A stretch of DNA of 64,000 nucleotides, taken from assembly GCA_027575765.1 (NCBI GenBank), contig JANBPT010000141.1, positions 1 to 64,000 on the forward strand, in the 5' to 3' direction. This stretch comes from Tieghemiomyces parasiticus. Taxonomy: Eukaryota > Kickxellomycota > Dimargaritomycetes > Dimargaritales > Dimargaritaceae. The position numbers and the translations under genes are program-made. Within the stretch, counting starts at the first letter, position 1. Each line of letters starts with the position of its first letter. The notes under the pieces were generated by a model, which saw only the letters and a list, made by a program, of their open reading frames with translations, searched no databases and was not told the origin of the DNA. Shown here piece by piece: positions 24,655-36,908 of the stretch.

Positions 24655-27600
24655 ATGGCGGCGCGGTCGCCCAACTCCGACCGGTGGGAGGCTGCCTCGC
24701 AGTCCGAGGCTCCGCCCACCGACCCCGACGGTTCCGCCGTCCCGCGCCTCTCGTCGCTCCACCTGACTACATTCGACTCGGCGCTGCTGGTGGGCAGCGT
24801 ACAGGACTCACTCTACGACCCAGAGCCAGCCATGGCGGCGCGCTCGCCGCCCCCGTCCCTCACTAACCGGGCCTCAGGGCTTCCTTGGGTCGAAAAGTCC
24901 TTCTCGCCCATCCCATCAGCTGCGTCGTCCCGCCCACCGTCGGTGGGATCTCTGGCCGCCGCCTTGCAGCAGTCCCCGTGGCCCCACCCATCCCCCGACG
25001 TGGGAGGCTCGGCTCACAGTTCAATCGGACGGCGATCCATGCAGGAGTCGTTCGCGGGGAGTTCGGGATACTCCGTCCACCCGTCTTTCATGCCACTTAA
25101 CGATACCCAGCACTTGCTACCGAGCCATATGGCCTCAACTCCAGGGATTCACCGTCCGCCCACCGGTCATTTCAGCGCTCGAGAGTATGTAGCTAAGATC
25201 ACCCAAGTGAAAGCATCCGGAGAAGCCCAAATCAATCCGTTGCCGAGAAATAGGTTTGATGGCGCCCGCGCTCAAAGAAGAGTAATCATTCAATGCGTTA
25301 CCTGCTCATCTGACTAACCATCTTGTCTATCCGTCCGCACTCCTTCTCCCCTTTATACCTTTCGATACCTCCCTGTCAAGCAGTATCCCAGACTCCTTCG
25401 CTGAATCCGATGGCGCCCTACCACCTACCCCGATTCGCCCCCCTGGCAACCAATCGCGGCCTGATGTCTCCGGGTTATCCTTTAACGGGGAGGCTGGTGC
25501 GCTGGCTGAAGAGGCCCTGGCTCGTCCAGTCTCCAGCGGGTCAGGTAACAAACTGTTTAATCCGGCTTCGCGGCGATCGGGAACCTTCCTACGTGACCGC
25601 CTATCAAACCTCATCCGCAAGACCAGTTCGGGCAGGAGCGACTCACCCCAGTCCCCCACTGAATCGGAGAACGCCTTTTCCTCCTCCCGAGTCGGCCGTA
25701 AGCAGCGTCTGGGTAAGCACTCCGCACCAACCACGCCATTACTGACAGAAGCCGTGGTACACATCTCGCCCCGGACCTCGTGGGACGGCGCTCACGACAT
25801 CATCAGTGCGTCCTCAGTCAGCTCTGCCGGTCGATCGTTAGGTGTCGACCCGGTGCAGCGAAGCCCCGCCGAACTGGTGGCAGACTTCCGGCAAATGCAG
25901 GAGGATTTGCGCAACGCCATCCGGAGCAAGCAGCTCATGGAACAGTCGGTCCGCGCCTTCAACCTTGACCTCACTAACGCCCGCGCCGCCCAGCGCGGGG
26001 CAGAGGAGCGCGCCGAAACTCTGGCAGGCCAGCTCACCTTGGCGCGCGAGTCCCACGAGGAATTGCGCAAACAGCTGACCACCGTTCGCGGTGAATTGCT
26101 CCAGTGCCAGAAACAGTCGCAAGGGCTTCGTAAGGAACGCAGAGACTACGCCGACCGCCTGGCCCTGGCCGAGAATGAAACTGCCCGGCTTACCGAGGAG
26201 CTCGCCAAGGTCGCTGAGCCGACCTCGAGCGTGGCCGACGACATTGCCCGTCGCGATGCCACAATCCACGAACAGGCCGCCGATTTGGCCACCCGTACCG
26301 CCGAGCTGAAAGGCCTGCGAGCCGACCACGCCACACTGACCGATACCATGCATGATTTGATGGACCAGCTCAGCGAGCTGCGGATCGACGGGAAGGACAA
26401 CTCCCCACCCAACGAAACCAGGCGCGACGGTGCGTCGGCCACCCTTAGGGCTGATACAGACACTTCCCGGCTACGCGAGGAATACGATAACCTTATCGAA
26501 ACGCTTAAGAACGACCAGCAGACTCTGCGGGAGACCTTGACCGACCTGATGGACCAGCTTGGTGCCAAGAAAGAGGAACTCGCTGGTCAGGTCACCGAGC
26601 GCACTGCCGAGGCCAAGGTGCGTAGTGGGTTGGAGGACCGCGTCCGCATTTTGGAGGCCGAGATTGTAACGCTCGAACAGCGCACGGCCGCAACGAATGC
26701 CTGGCAGACGCAGTTCCATGCTGCCGAGAAGGAGGCCGTACAGCTAGCCGCGCGGCTCCGGGAAGCCGAGACTGCCGAGGAGATCCGCGCTGCCCGACTG
26801 ATCCAACTTGAGCAAGCCAACCAGACCTTGCAGTCGCAGCTCGAGCTGCTCCGGACTCAGCCACCACCACCACCGACCACCCGCGCTGAGGATCCGGACA
26901 ATGAGGCCGACGACACCCTTCGGCTGAACGCGCTGCAGAGTGACTACGAGGACCTCCTGCGAGATTTCGATCGCCAGGAGCAGGTCATTGCCAAGCTGCG
27001 TACCGACCTCTCTAACCAGGTCACCGCACAGAAGGCGAACAAGGAGCGCCTGACTAGCCTGGAGGGCGAAGTGGAGAAGGCCCAGGCCGCCGAAGAGAAG
27101 CTACTCAGCCAGAACGTTAAACTAGAGTCGGACTGCGACGAACTACGAGCCGACCTCGCTAAGTCAGAACGAGCCCGCGAGGCCGTCGAGATCCGGGTGG
27201 CCGACCTGGAGATGGCGGCGATCGAGGCAGAGGCGGGCCGGCTAGAGGCCGAAATCCAACGGGACTCACTAATGGATAGCGTAGCCGCGCAGCAGCAGTC
27301 CGCCATGGGGACGCCCCAGCCCAAGGGCAGCGACCAAGCGGCGGCCTCCCCCGCAGTGGACGCCGTTTTTGCTGGCCCTACGGATCCGCTGCCCCCGGCC
27401 GTCAGTGGGACCACCACCCCCGGTCGTCAGGTCTCGACCAACCCGGCGCGTACCGCACAAGCCAGCGAACTGGTCAAACTCCGCGCACAGTTGCTCAACT
27501 TCCAGACCCGTCGTACCAAACTGGAGGCTCAGATTGATACGCACACCCGGACGGTGGCCGAGCACGAGCTCAGCCTGGAGGTATCAGGGACCCGCCTGGA

Positions 27601-30600
27601 GACCCTGCGGGCCGAGCAGCGTATCCTGGCCTTGCGCCTCCGCGACCTATTGCTGGAGAATCACGCGATCCAGTACGAGATTGACTACCAGCAGAATCGT
27701 AAGGATAACCGCGCTGATCAACTGCAGGCCAGTTTCCTCGGGGCGTCCAGCGAGCCGGATGTTCTCGCTCCCCAGCGTGCTCGGTCAACTGACGCCATTC
27801 CACGCACCATGGTGCCAGGCTTAGAGGTCGGGATACAAGTCGAATTGCCCGTAGTTTCCCCGGAACCTGCCCTGGCCAACCCGCCGGTTCAGCCCGGCAG
27901 TCCAATTCTCGACCAACCCCTGGAAACGCAGCGTTCCTCTGCCGCCGAGGACTCCCAGCTCAGCAACGGCCACCTCGACCGGGCCCTGTCGTCGGTCTTC
28001 AGCTTAGCCGATCAGGTCATGGACGAACGGGCCAGCCTAAGCGACCGCGTACACGAGCTGGACCAGGAACGCGCCCTTCTCGCCCAGCAGCTGGCATCTC
28101 GTGAGGAGGAGCTAAGGCGGCTGCGCAAAGATAGCGCCCATCTCCGCGACCAACTCAGTCACCTCCGGGCGGCGTCAGACGGGGCGACGGTCCAGACTGC
28201 CGATCATGCCACCGCTCTGGCGGACCGTGACGCCCAACTCCGTCGGGCCCGTGGCGAGATTGACGATCTCCGCCAGCGCCTCGATACGAAAACCACTGCA
28301 CTCGAGGCGGCTGAGAAGCGGCACCACGACCACCTGGCTGCCTGCAGCGACCGGATGAACCAGCTGGTGGCCGACCACGCCGATGCCACTCGACGGGCCG
28401 ATGAGCTACAGGTCCAACTGTGGGAGCTGGAAAGGCGGCCGCCTGCCCGCGTTCCCGGGGTCACCCGCGGTACCGCCACATCGCCGACACCTTCCGTCGA
28501 CGAGGCGGAGCGTCCCGACTCCCTGTTCTCAGCTGGATCGTCGCCGCTTCCGGCCGCTCCCCACGCCTCCGTACCTGACCTCCCCGCGCCTGTTGACCTC
28601 ACTGAGTTGCGTACTTTGCGTGCCACCGTGGACCGCTTGACCACCGAGGCCTCCGATCGCCAGCGCGAACTGGCGAGAGTGAATGATGAACTACACGCCG
28701 AGCGCCGGCTGGCGGCCACTCGGGCCGGGGATGCCACATTCCGGGCCACCTTAGACGGCGACCACCGCGACCGCGAGGCCAGACGGCACCAGCAGGAGAC
28801 GGCCGACCTGCGTCGAATCGTGGACGAGCAACGGGCCGAGATTGCACAGCTACAGCTGCAGTTCGATACCGAGGTGCGGCGTCAGCGTCATAAGCACTCT
28901 GAGGGTGATACCGAACGTGGTGTTCCCCAGGAGCGTGTCGACACGCTGCTCGCTACCCTGCGCCAGCGCGACGACCTGGTGACTGATCTGCGTCGCCAGG
29001 TACGGGAGGCGAGTGATCGTGCGGCGGCAGCGTCCCGGGGTGAACCTACACAGTGCGGCCCTACCGTGTCCGAACTAGAGGCTGAGGTCCGTCGCCTCGA
29101 CCGGCAGTTGACTGGCGAGCGGCGCGAGGGTCAGGATCGTCTTCGGGAGGCCGCTGAACAGGCCGACCGCCACGAGCAGGAGGAGGCCACTCGGCGCACC
29201 GAGCTGACCGCTCTGAGCCGTGAGGTTGAAGAACTACGTGACCAGCTCCAGGTCCAGGAGGATACGGTGACCCATCTCCGCCAGCAGATGGTTGAGGTCG
29301 AGGCCGACCGGGATCGTTTGGCCCTACGTCCGGACGAGTCTAGGTTGCGGACCCCACGCGCCGCTTCGCCCAGCGTGCCGGGGGCCTTCCCGCATGCCTC
29401 CTCCGTGTCCGGCAGCGAGGCCTATCTGATGCACACTCCGTCCCGCCCGAGCTCAGTAGCCCCTGTTGACCATAGCGGTGCCTCCCGCTACTACTCCGCC
29501 CAACCCCCGGAGCGCACTGTGCATTTGACGGCTTCCTCCCTGTCCTTGCTGCCCCCATCGCCCGCGGGGCCTTACGACCGCCGCAGCACCGACGTGGCCT
29601 CCTTAATCGGCGGGTCTGGTCGGCAGCTCTCCGCCTTTGCTCGTACCACCGAACCGCGAGTGGGTAGCCGTCGCCAATCCATTTCCAGTATGCACTCCCA
29701 GCGCACCGGCCAGGTAAGCCTTCATCTTGACTTTGTATTTCCTCCCTCCCCAGTCCAATTACTCCCCGTGGCCTGCTCGACTCGAGTCAAATCACATTGG
29801 AGCTAGTAACCGGTCAGTTGGATCGGTTCCTTATAACACGCCCGGCGGAGCGCATGTTTCTTTGGCTAACATCCCCATCTGTGTCTTCCCTGCTTATTTG
29901 TCATCTGCCTTCAGGACTCCCGCTACGGCTTTAGCACTTTTGCCATGCAGACCTACAACTCCCAGCTGGACGGGTCTGGCTTTACGAGCCATCCAGCGCT
30001 GTCACCCACAGTGACGGCCCGCCAGGCGCGCGAGGTGGGGCGACATCGGCGGACCCCGTCCAGCAGTAACCAGTTACCACCGCCGTTACCGTCGAGTGCG
30101 GTCGCGGGACCCGACGTGGCCAACCTCATCGCCCAATTGCAGCTGAAGGAGTTTGACCTACAGAAAACCCAACTCTTGCACCAGGAGCAGGGCCGCCAGC
30201 TCCACCGCGCCCAGTCGCGCGTAGATTACCTAGAATCCCTCTTGGCCGATAATGAGCGCACTGTGGAGCAATTGCAAGCCGACCTTGGGGTCCGCCTAAC
30301 TACCATACAGGACCTCCAGTCTCGACTTGACGAGTCCTCCCGCGCTGCGTTCCACGACAGCGTCTCATCCACTCCTCACCACCACCATCGGCCCCCACGC
30401 GATAGCCTCATCAGCGAGGGTCGGGTGGACGAAATGGTGGCCTTAAACGCCGCCACTCTGGCCCAGGTGGAGCAACTGTGCCGCCGCCTGCAGTCCGACC
30501 GCAGTCTTCGGACAACCTCGCCAGCCCTCTCGGCCGCCACGGGCACCACAGCCCAGGATGTCGGGTTAAACGACGAGCCAGGTCAGGGCCGTACCCGTGC

Positions 30601-32374
30601 CCGGTCCCTCACCGTCAGCGCCGCTAATTTGAAGGCTTTGGCAGACGCCCTGCACCGCGGGGCGCACAGCGAAGTGCTCCGAGAACTAGGCGCTTACGTC
30701 CGCGACATGGCCCGGACCTTAGAATCCTGCCATACCCTTCTGCACTGCTTGGACCGGCGTTGCCAGGATGACGACCAGGGTCGCCGGACGTTTAACCGCG
30801 GTGAACAAGACGACGGGGCCTACACCTCTCCGACGTTTACTTCAGTACCCGATCTCCTACAGAATCTACGCTCGTTTGGCCGCCGTATCGCCGCCTACAA
30901 CGAATTCGTGCAGCTTTTCGCTGGACTGGAGGCCTCCCTGGCCTCCAGCGCTTCGACCGCGGGCGACAACACCGACGCCGCTTGGCAGCAGGTTGACCAC
31001 GCTGTCCGCGACCTAGCCAACCTCCACCTCCCGGACCCTACTCTAGTACGGGCCCTACCTGGAGGGCCGCTGACCCCCGCCGTTGCCACGCGCCACCTCT
31101 GCGGTTCCCTGGCGCTGATTCGTGACGCCCTCCCTGACCTGGGCCAGACCCACAGCACTATGGACTCTCTCCGCACCACACTTAACCGGACCCAGCTAGA
31201 GTGCGATCGCCTACGCAACCGTAATCGCCAGTTGGCGGCCGATATTGGCGACCGCGCCGCTCCGACCAATGGTATTGACCACCCTGCTTCGCCCGCCCTC
31301 GCCACCTCCCACCGGGCCTCGCGGCACCTGGAGAACGACCTGGCTACCTACCAGGCCCGTGTCGCCCAGCTCGAGTCCGAGCTTGAGCGGTACACCCGCG
31401 AGGTGGCCGAACAGCGCGATGTCGTCCAGCAGTGGTCCGAACGGTGCCTGGCCGCCGAGGCTGAATCCCGCGCCGAACAGCGCCGTACGCAGACCCTCCG
31501 TGAGGACCTGGACACTGCCAACGACGCCCACCAGCGAGCCCACGCCCAGCTGTTGACCACCCGCCGGGACCTGGAGACCGCCAATCGAACCATTGACGAT
31601 CTTCGCCGCGAGGCCCAACGAACGCTGGCCGAACATGCCGACCTGGCCCAGCAGCTCACCCGCGTCGGGGCCCAAGAGGAGCAACTCCGCCGGCTTCAAA
31701 AAGCGCACGCGGAGTTGGAGAATGAGCTAGCGGCCGCGCAACGCCGTACCAATCAGCCCGACGACGAAGAGGAAGGCCGAATCAAGTCCCTGGAGCGCGA
31801 ACTGGCCGGTGTTCGCGAGGAGTTAGCGGTCAGCAAGGTGCTAAGCAACCCCAAGGCGGATTACAGCGGGTTCGACCGGATCCTTAAGTTTGAGAAGGAT
31901 AAACATGCGGCCGAGCTGCGGCGGCTCAAGCACCGGCATCATGAGGACCTGGCGAACGAGCGGTACCGGGCCAATCGGCGGGCTGAGGAGCAGCAGCAAC
32001 TACTTGCATACCGTGACGCCCTCCTGATGCGCGAGCACGCCTTCCGTGCGGACCTGGGCTACCAGAAACAGTACTTGATGATGCTTATCGGCGGTTGGGA
32101 TCAAGTCAAGAGTGCCACCATTGTGCTCATCCACAAAATGGGCCTGTCGACCGAGTTCCCGACGAGGCCCCGCAAACCGTCGGTACTCAAGTTCCACAAG
32201 GTCGTCCTGTCCCTCATCTTTATTCAGCGGATGCGTATCTGCGCCCGTCGCCATCACAAGATCCTAGCCATGCGGCCCCCGACCTACCGAAGCCAGGTGG
32301 ACGGCCGTACCCTGGACGTTGTAGGTCGAGCTGGAGCCGCCGGCTCGCCGCGCCTTTTGAACACGAAGTACTGA
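24655..32374 (+). CDS. Giant coiled-coil spindle pole/centrosomal protein with C-terminal PACT-type domain
   Basis: Exons 24655-25184, 25384-29713 and 29915-32374 join in frame (introns of 199 and 201 nt) to a 2439-aa protein. PACT proteins (pericentrin, AKAP450, fission yeast Pcp1) anchor at the centrosome or spindle pole body and help recruit gamma-tubulin complexes. The first 300 or so residues are Ser/Pro-rich and look disordered. From about residue 305 most of the chain is heptad-like coiled coil rich in Glu, Arg, Leu, Gln and Ala, broken by Pro/Ser-rich linkers. Near the C-terminus a charged helix (EKDKHAAELRRLKHRHHEDL) leads into the PACT-like core: DLGYQKQYLMMLIGGWD (about 2332-2348), then ALIxxMG-like VLIHKMG, and the basic hydrophobic helix LKFHKVVLSLIFIQRMRICA (about 2377-2397). 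The start is the first in-frame ATG after a stop; a second in-frame ATG (24832) has a better context. No CM1 (gamma-TuRC activating) motif was recognised. It lies directly upstream of a gamma-tubulin complex gene. Confidence 0.88.
25185..25383 (+). other. PACT-protein intron 1 with tandem acceptor
   Basis: The donor is GTATGT. The 3' end reads AAGCAG, a NAGNAG tandem acceptor: splicing at the first AG (exon from 25381) or the second (from 25384) keeps the frame and differs by one Ser codon. The second was chosen because CAG is the stronger acceptor. Confidence 0.8.
29714..29914 (+). other. PACT-protein intron 2
   Basis: The donor is CAG|GTAAGC and the acceptor TGCCTTCAG, phase 0. Reading through instead would end the protein at 29806 and lose the PACT domain. 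Confidence 0.9.
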
Positions 32375-33085
32375 CAATGAGTGCTGAGATGGCCGCACGT
32401 ACTTTCGTAGGCCTTTACACATTGTCCTCTATCTACTAAGCTCACACGTCGCTTTGACTGTCCCAATTTTACCTGCACACCTGCTTGTCGTGCCCGCCCT
32501 GTATTTTCGAACAACTATTGCTTAGATATAACCCATACCTCCTTTTATACTAGCGTCTTTTTTTTTCGCGCGAAGGTAGCTGTTCCGTCATCCCTTCGTC
32601 TTCGACCCTTTAGGAACCCAGCTTCTTCGATACCAACACGAGTGCTAGCGTTTACCAACAGAATACCTCAAGGTTCAAATCACCATCATGTCAGAAGCCC
32701 ATGGATACGAAAGAAGACGGCCAAAAAATATATTAAAATCTCGTACCAAAGGCACACCTCCATGGATGAAATTAACTATACAGGAGTGAGCGGCTGCGCC
32801 AACCTAAACGACGGCAGGCCAGACAGACGAAGCACAACGGTAGGCTACTGCGCAAGGGCTACACAGAATTTAATTGCCAGGCCTCAATTTGTTTACCTTG
32901 TATCCTTTGACGGTATATACAGATGTCTCTTCGCTCCATTTGCCCTGCAGCACTGCCATTCCGATAATGTACGCAACGAATTGGTAACCACCTACCACCA
33001 CTTTACCCATCGACCCGCCCAACCACGTCCTCCCGACCAGCAGAGATTTGTCACAGCGATCCAACAGCCAAGCTCGCCCCCTCGC
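32375..33085. other. Intergenic region between PACT-protein and GCP6-like genes
   Basis: About 0.7 kb with AT-rich sections and no gene. The frame of the downstream gene stays open through much of it, with an earlier in-frame ATG near 32762, but that segment lacks the codon bias and composition of the gene and is treated as leader. Confidence 0.55.
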
Positions 33086-36000
33086 ATGGTGACTCTAATG
33101 CCTAGCGGACCCGCTGCCGCCGGCCGGCCCTCGCTGCTCCTCCCCGATGAGGAATGGTCCGACCAGTTTATGCGACTACCACCACTATGCGCCGACATTC
33201 CGCGGACGATCGTACCCGCCCTATCGAAGCCACTGGCTTCCCAGCGCCGCGCGCAGGTCCCACCTCGACACGTAGTGACCCCGCCACCATCGCCACCTAA
33301 GCCTGCGCCTGTTATCTTTGCCCACTGGGATGAGCAGGCCGCTTTGGTTCCCGCTCCCAACGTAAGTAATAGTCACTGTGGGACACCTGGCACGCTTGGG
33401 GCCCTAATCATCTTAATGTGGCGGTAGAGGCGGCTTGGAGTTCAAGTGAGAATGTGGTTTCCACTCTGGATTGTTAAGAAGACATCAATTAATTTAGACT
33501 CTAAATTGGTCATTTTCTTACCAAAACTCCGCCACCTCGTAACCCAGCCCCTCTATCTCTGGGAGAACACCGTCTCTCCCCTGTACCGGACCGTCGGCGC
33601 TGTCCCGACCCCCGCATTTTTTGCCGAACTCTGCACCGCCACCGTATTCGACGCTGTTTACCACAAGTAAGTGCCCGAGTGGTCAGTCTGTTGATGTCGT
33701 GGGGCCGATGTAACAGCGACGGCCATTTCCCGCCCCCGACAGCGGTTCAAGCTGCCAGACCTGGCTCAGAGAGCGACGACATCTGACCCGGGCGCCTTTA
33801 TACACCCACCGTCGTACCGCACCGCTACCCTGGCCCCAGGTTTATGATGAACCCTACTATCAGCAAGCATCTGGCTCTCGACCAACTCCTCCAGGTTAGT
33901 ACTTCTGTCATCAATAGTACCTGTTCCTAAGTATCTCTCTCAAGCCTCAGGGCGCTTGTGGTATCTTAAGTGTATATTAATGTTTGAACCGCGCCACTTT
34001 GGCACTGCATATCTCCTCCCCCGGATCAAATGGGGTTTCGTGCACAACACAGGATGTCTCGATGGCTCTAGGCGGCCTACCATCGGATGTGTTCCAACTG
34101 GACTCGACCCAGACCCGGCTTCTATCCCGGCCTGGTGCGGGCCGCCTGCCTCAGCTAGGCCGGCGATCGCTATTCTCGTAAGTTATGCTTTAGTAAGGCA
34201 GGTGCAATTTGTTGTTAATCGAACTGTATTACATTGTGTAATGGACACTGTGAAACGTAACGTCTAACCCTTAACTACGTTGGTAACGATTATCCATGCA
34301 CCTGCCTTTTTCCGATACCCTGCCAGCTTGCTGGCTGACTTTGCCGAGCTGGGCACCTTCATGTTGAAGCTGCGGGCTGTTGCCGCTACCCTCCACACGA
34401 GTCCGAGGTAAGCGGGGAAGTCAGAGTGTTTATATGGTGGGTGAGATAGCTAGGTGGGAATACCCTGGAATACCACTACGGGATTGTTTCCCCATTGCTG
34501 ACCTATCCATCTTTCTTCCCCCATATTACATTGCCAACCTTGCCCCTCCCCAAAGTGAGTGGGGTCAAACTGGCTGCGCCTTTGGCACAGCGTTGAACAA
34601 CTACCTGAATCTGACGCAGCGGTGTCTGTTCCGCTTGTTTGCAGAGCTCCGAACCGTCAATAGATTGACTCTCCTCAGCCTCCGCTACCGGGTCTCGCAA
34701 ATTCACGCCACCTTACGCTTCCTAGCCCGCTTCTGTTTCAGTGTAAGTATACCACGTATGGCTCGTTGAGCGGATGCTTCTGGGATGCGCAACCATATAC
34801 CGGGGTGTGATTATTATTGTATTTCCTTCTGGGTACTTTCTAACCACCTACCCCCTTTGTATCCGTTGCTTTCGGGTATTTCTCTGCCAACAGATCGACT
34901 TGGAGCAGACCCTAGCCCAACTTGGAAATGCCCAACGCGAGGTACATCTCGCTTACGGATTCTACCTGCCCCGCGGTTCGGCCCTGGTATCCTACTTGTA
35001 CTCTGCCCTTCTCACGCGGTCTGCCGGGGATAGGAACGGCCAGCCCGATCCTGTCACCCCCGTGCTCCAACTGTTTCTGGATCGTGCTTCACAACCCCTC
35101 CTCAAGTGGTTGCGCAACTGGCTCGGTTACCTCTCCCCGAGGCTAGCGGATACCACCTGTGATCCGTATCGCGAATTTATGTTTACAGGCCCCAGTGCCA
35201 ACAAAATAGGCCGGACTGCCGATCTCTTCCTGGCCACCCGTCCGCGCATGATTCCGATCCTCGACGGCGTACCCGCCCATTTCCACCCTGTTCCGGCGTT
35301 TTTGACCCAGGCCCAGGTATGGAATATGATGGATGCGGGGCACGCTTTAGCCTGGCTCCGGAACCACGGCGGCGAGAAGATAGCCGGGTGGTCTAAAGTA
35401 CGAGACGGTCCAAGCTGGATGTTTGGGCCCGTTGCTCCGCCGCCACCGGTACCGCAATCCGCTCCGTACTCGGCCCTCCCCGATCCCGTTGATCCAGCAC
35501 CCTTCCACGGTCTACCCCCGCGCCGCGTGACAACCTATGTCACAGCCAACGATGGCCCCACTCTACCGCTCGTCATCAGCCAGCGGGCTGACTTGCCCCT
35601 CCCCATACTTGCCCGAAGGTGGATTGTGACCCCGCTCGACCAGCGAGCCGACCAGATCCACCGTGCCTGCCTCGTCAATCTCTGCAGTCGTCACGGCTGG
35701 CTCGATCACCTTCAGCGGCTGGGTGCTACTCACTTTCTGCAGGATAGCGGCTTACGGCTAAACCTCGAACAGGTTTTGTTTGAGGATCTCCCGCAATTCA
35801 TGCGTGAACGCCAGATCCGCCTGCAACGCCAGGGGCGCGCTGACCCGGCCCCGCGTCGCCAGTTCGTGCACGCCGTGGCCTACCTTCGCCACCGCCTCGA
35901 AACCGTCCTCCTTTCGGCCTCCGATTCTGTCGGTCGCGGTCCCCACAGGCCCGCCTTGGCAACGCACTTGACCCTCCTGACGTGCCGGGACCATGAGGAA

Positions 36001-36879
36001 GGATACCTCAACCCGCTTAGCCCGCTTAACTTCCTGTTCGTTCGGGTGCGTTACATGGCTCCGCCAGCCTTGGGCGCAGTGTTCTCGCCGGCCGTCCTCG
36101 ACCGGGCCGAGCGGACGTTTCTCTTTGTTCTGCAACTGCGCGGAGTAGGCCACGCTTTAGCTCAGATCACGCGGCGAATGTTCGCCAGCCCACTGTTTCG
36201 CAAGTGCCGGTCATCCACCGACTCTCTGACTGACGCGACCCGCGCCTACGTTGCTATGGCCACCCGCCTGCAGTGGGAAATGGGCCATTTTGTACGAGCT
36301 CTGGACCGTTACCTGAACGCAGAGGTGTTTGGCCGCACCTGGCAGCCCTTTCTCGCTGTCTGTGCCCATCTCACCGCCCGCCTCAACCACGCTGACTCCG
36401 CGTCGGTAACACTCCTACCCAGTGCAGCCGATTTACGGGCCTACCACGAGTCGGTCTGGGACACCATCCGATACCGCACCCTGCAGCGGTACTCGACACC
36501 CCGCGTGCTTCGCCACACCCTTCAGGGCATCCTGGAGACCATCTTGCGGTTTGGCCACCGCTTCCCTGCCGACCTTCGATACTGGGATGACCAGCGACGG
36601 GGCCACCTACCGATCAAGGCAGCAGCTGCCGACCCGCTGGCGCAGACCCGTGATTTACTTGAGGAGTTCCGCATCGAGTTGCAGGCCTTCTGTGAGCAGC
36701 TCGCCCAGGCTGTATACCGTCGACCAGAGGCCGAACCCGTTATGAGTGACAGCCTCCGTGCCTGTTTGGCCGACCGGCCCGACCTCCTCAATCCGACCGC
36801 ACGCGACAGCGTGGACTACCATCCGTTCCGGGACCTGCTTGCGCACATTGACTACGCCGGGTTCTACGGGTTTAATTGA
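33086..36879 (+). CDS. Gamma-tubulin complex component, GCP6-like (Spc97/Spc98 family)
   Basis: Seven exons join in frame to 942 aa: 33086-33361, 33548-33666, 33840-33894, 34053-34177, 34327-34407, 34556-34742 and 34894-36879. GCP proteins assemble with gamma-tubulin into the ring complex that nucleates microtubules; GCP4-6 act in its assembly and scaffold. The first 92 residues are Pro-rich. Exon 2 carries FFAELCTATVFDAVYH, and exons 3-4 join as LDQLLQ-DVSMALGGLPSDVFQLD, the typical GCP start of the GRIP1 domain (L-x-G-x-P-S-x-x-F). Exon 5 has SLLADFAELG. The final exon holds CDPYREFMF (about 371-379), PAFLTQAQVWNMMDAGHALAWL (two runs, about 416-437), and a GRIP2-like C-terminal half ending in HIDYAGFYGFN, which resembles the end of GCP6. 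GCP5 is the main alternative. The short exon 3 (55 nt) is required to link exons 2 and 4. The first ATG of the frame is uncertain. Confidence 0.88.
33362..34893 (+). other. Six introns of the GCP6-like gene
   Basis: Introns lie at 33362-33547, 33667-33839, 33895-34052, 34178-34326, 34408-34555 and 34743-34893 (148-186 nt). Five donors are GTAAG(T/C) and one is GTTAGT; all acceptors are AG. Phases are 0, 2, 0, 2, 2, 0. An alternative acceptor at 33742 inside the second intron keeps an open frame for a while, but then misses the conserved ALGGLPSDVF frame. Confidence 0.8.
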
Positions 36880-36902
36880 GGTGCCCAAGATGTAAGCCTC
36901 AT

Positions 36903-36908
36903 AATAAA
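36903..36908 (+). terminator. AATAAA polyadenylation signal of the GCP6-like gene
   Basis: AATAAA lies 24 nt after the stop codon; T-rich sequence (about 37000-37030) follows about 100 nt later. Confidence 0.6.

Noticed and set aside
25792..31708. Numerous long minus- and plus-strand frames inside the PACT-protein gene
   Set aside because: They mirror the strong codon bias and coiled-coil composition of the main gene and have no independent support.
32642..33085. N-terminal extension of the GCP6-like protein (earlier in-frame ATG near 32762)
   Set aside because: The segment lacks the C-ending codon bias and resembles AT-rich leader; the ATG at 33086 begins the biased coding part.
33743..33839. 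Alternative exon of the GCP6-like gene using the acceptor at 33742
   Set aside because: Its frame reads on into PQVYDEPYYQQ but then leaves the next exon out of frame with the conserved ALGGLPSDVF segment.
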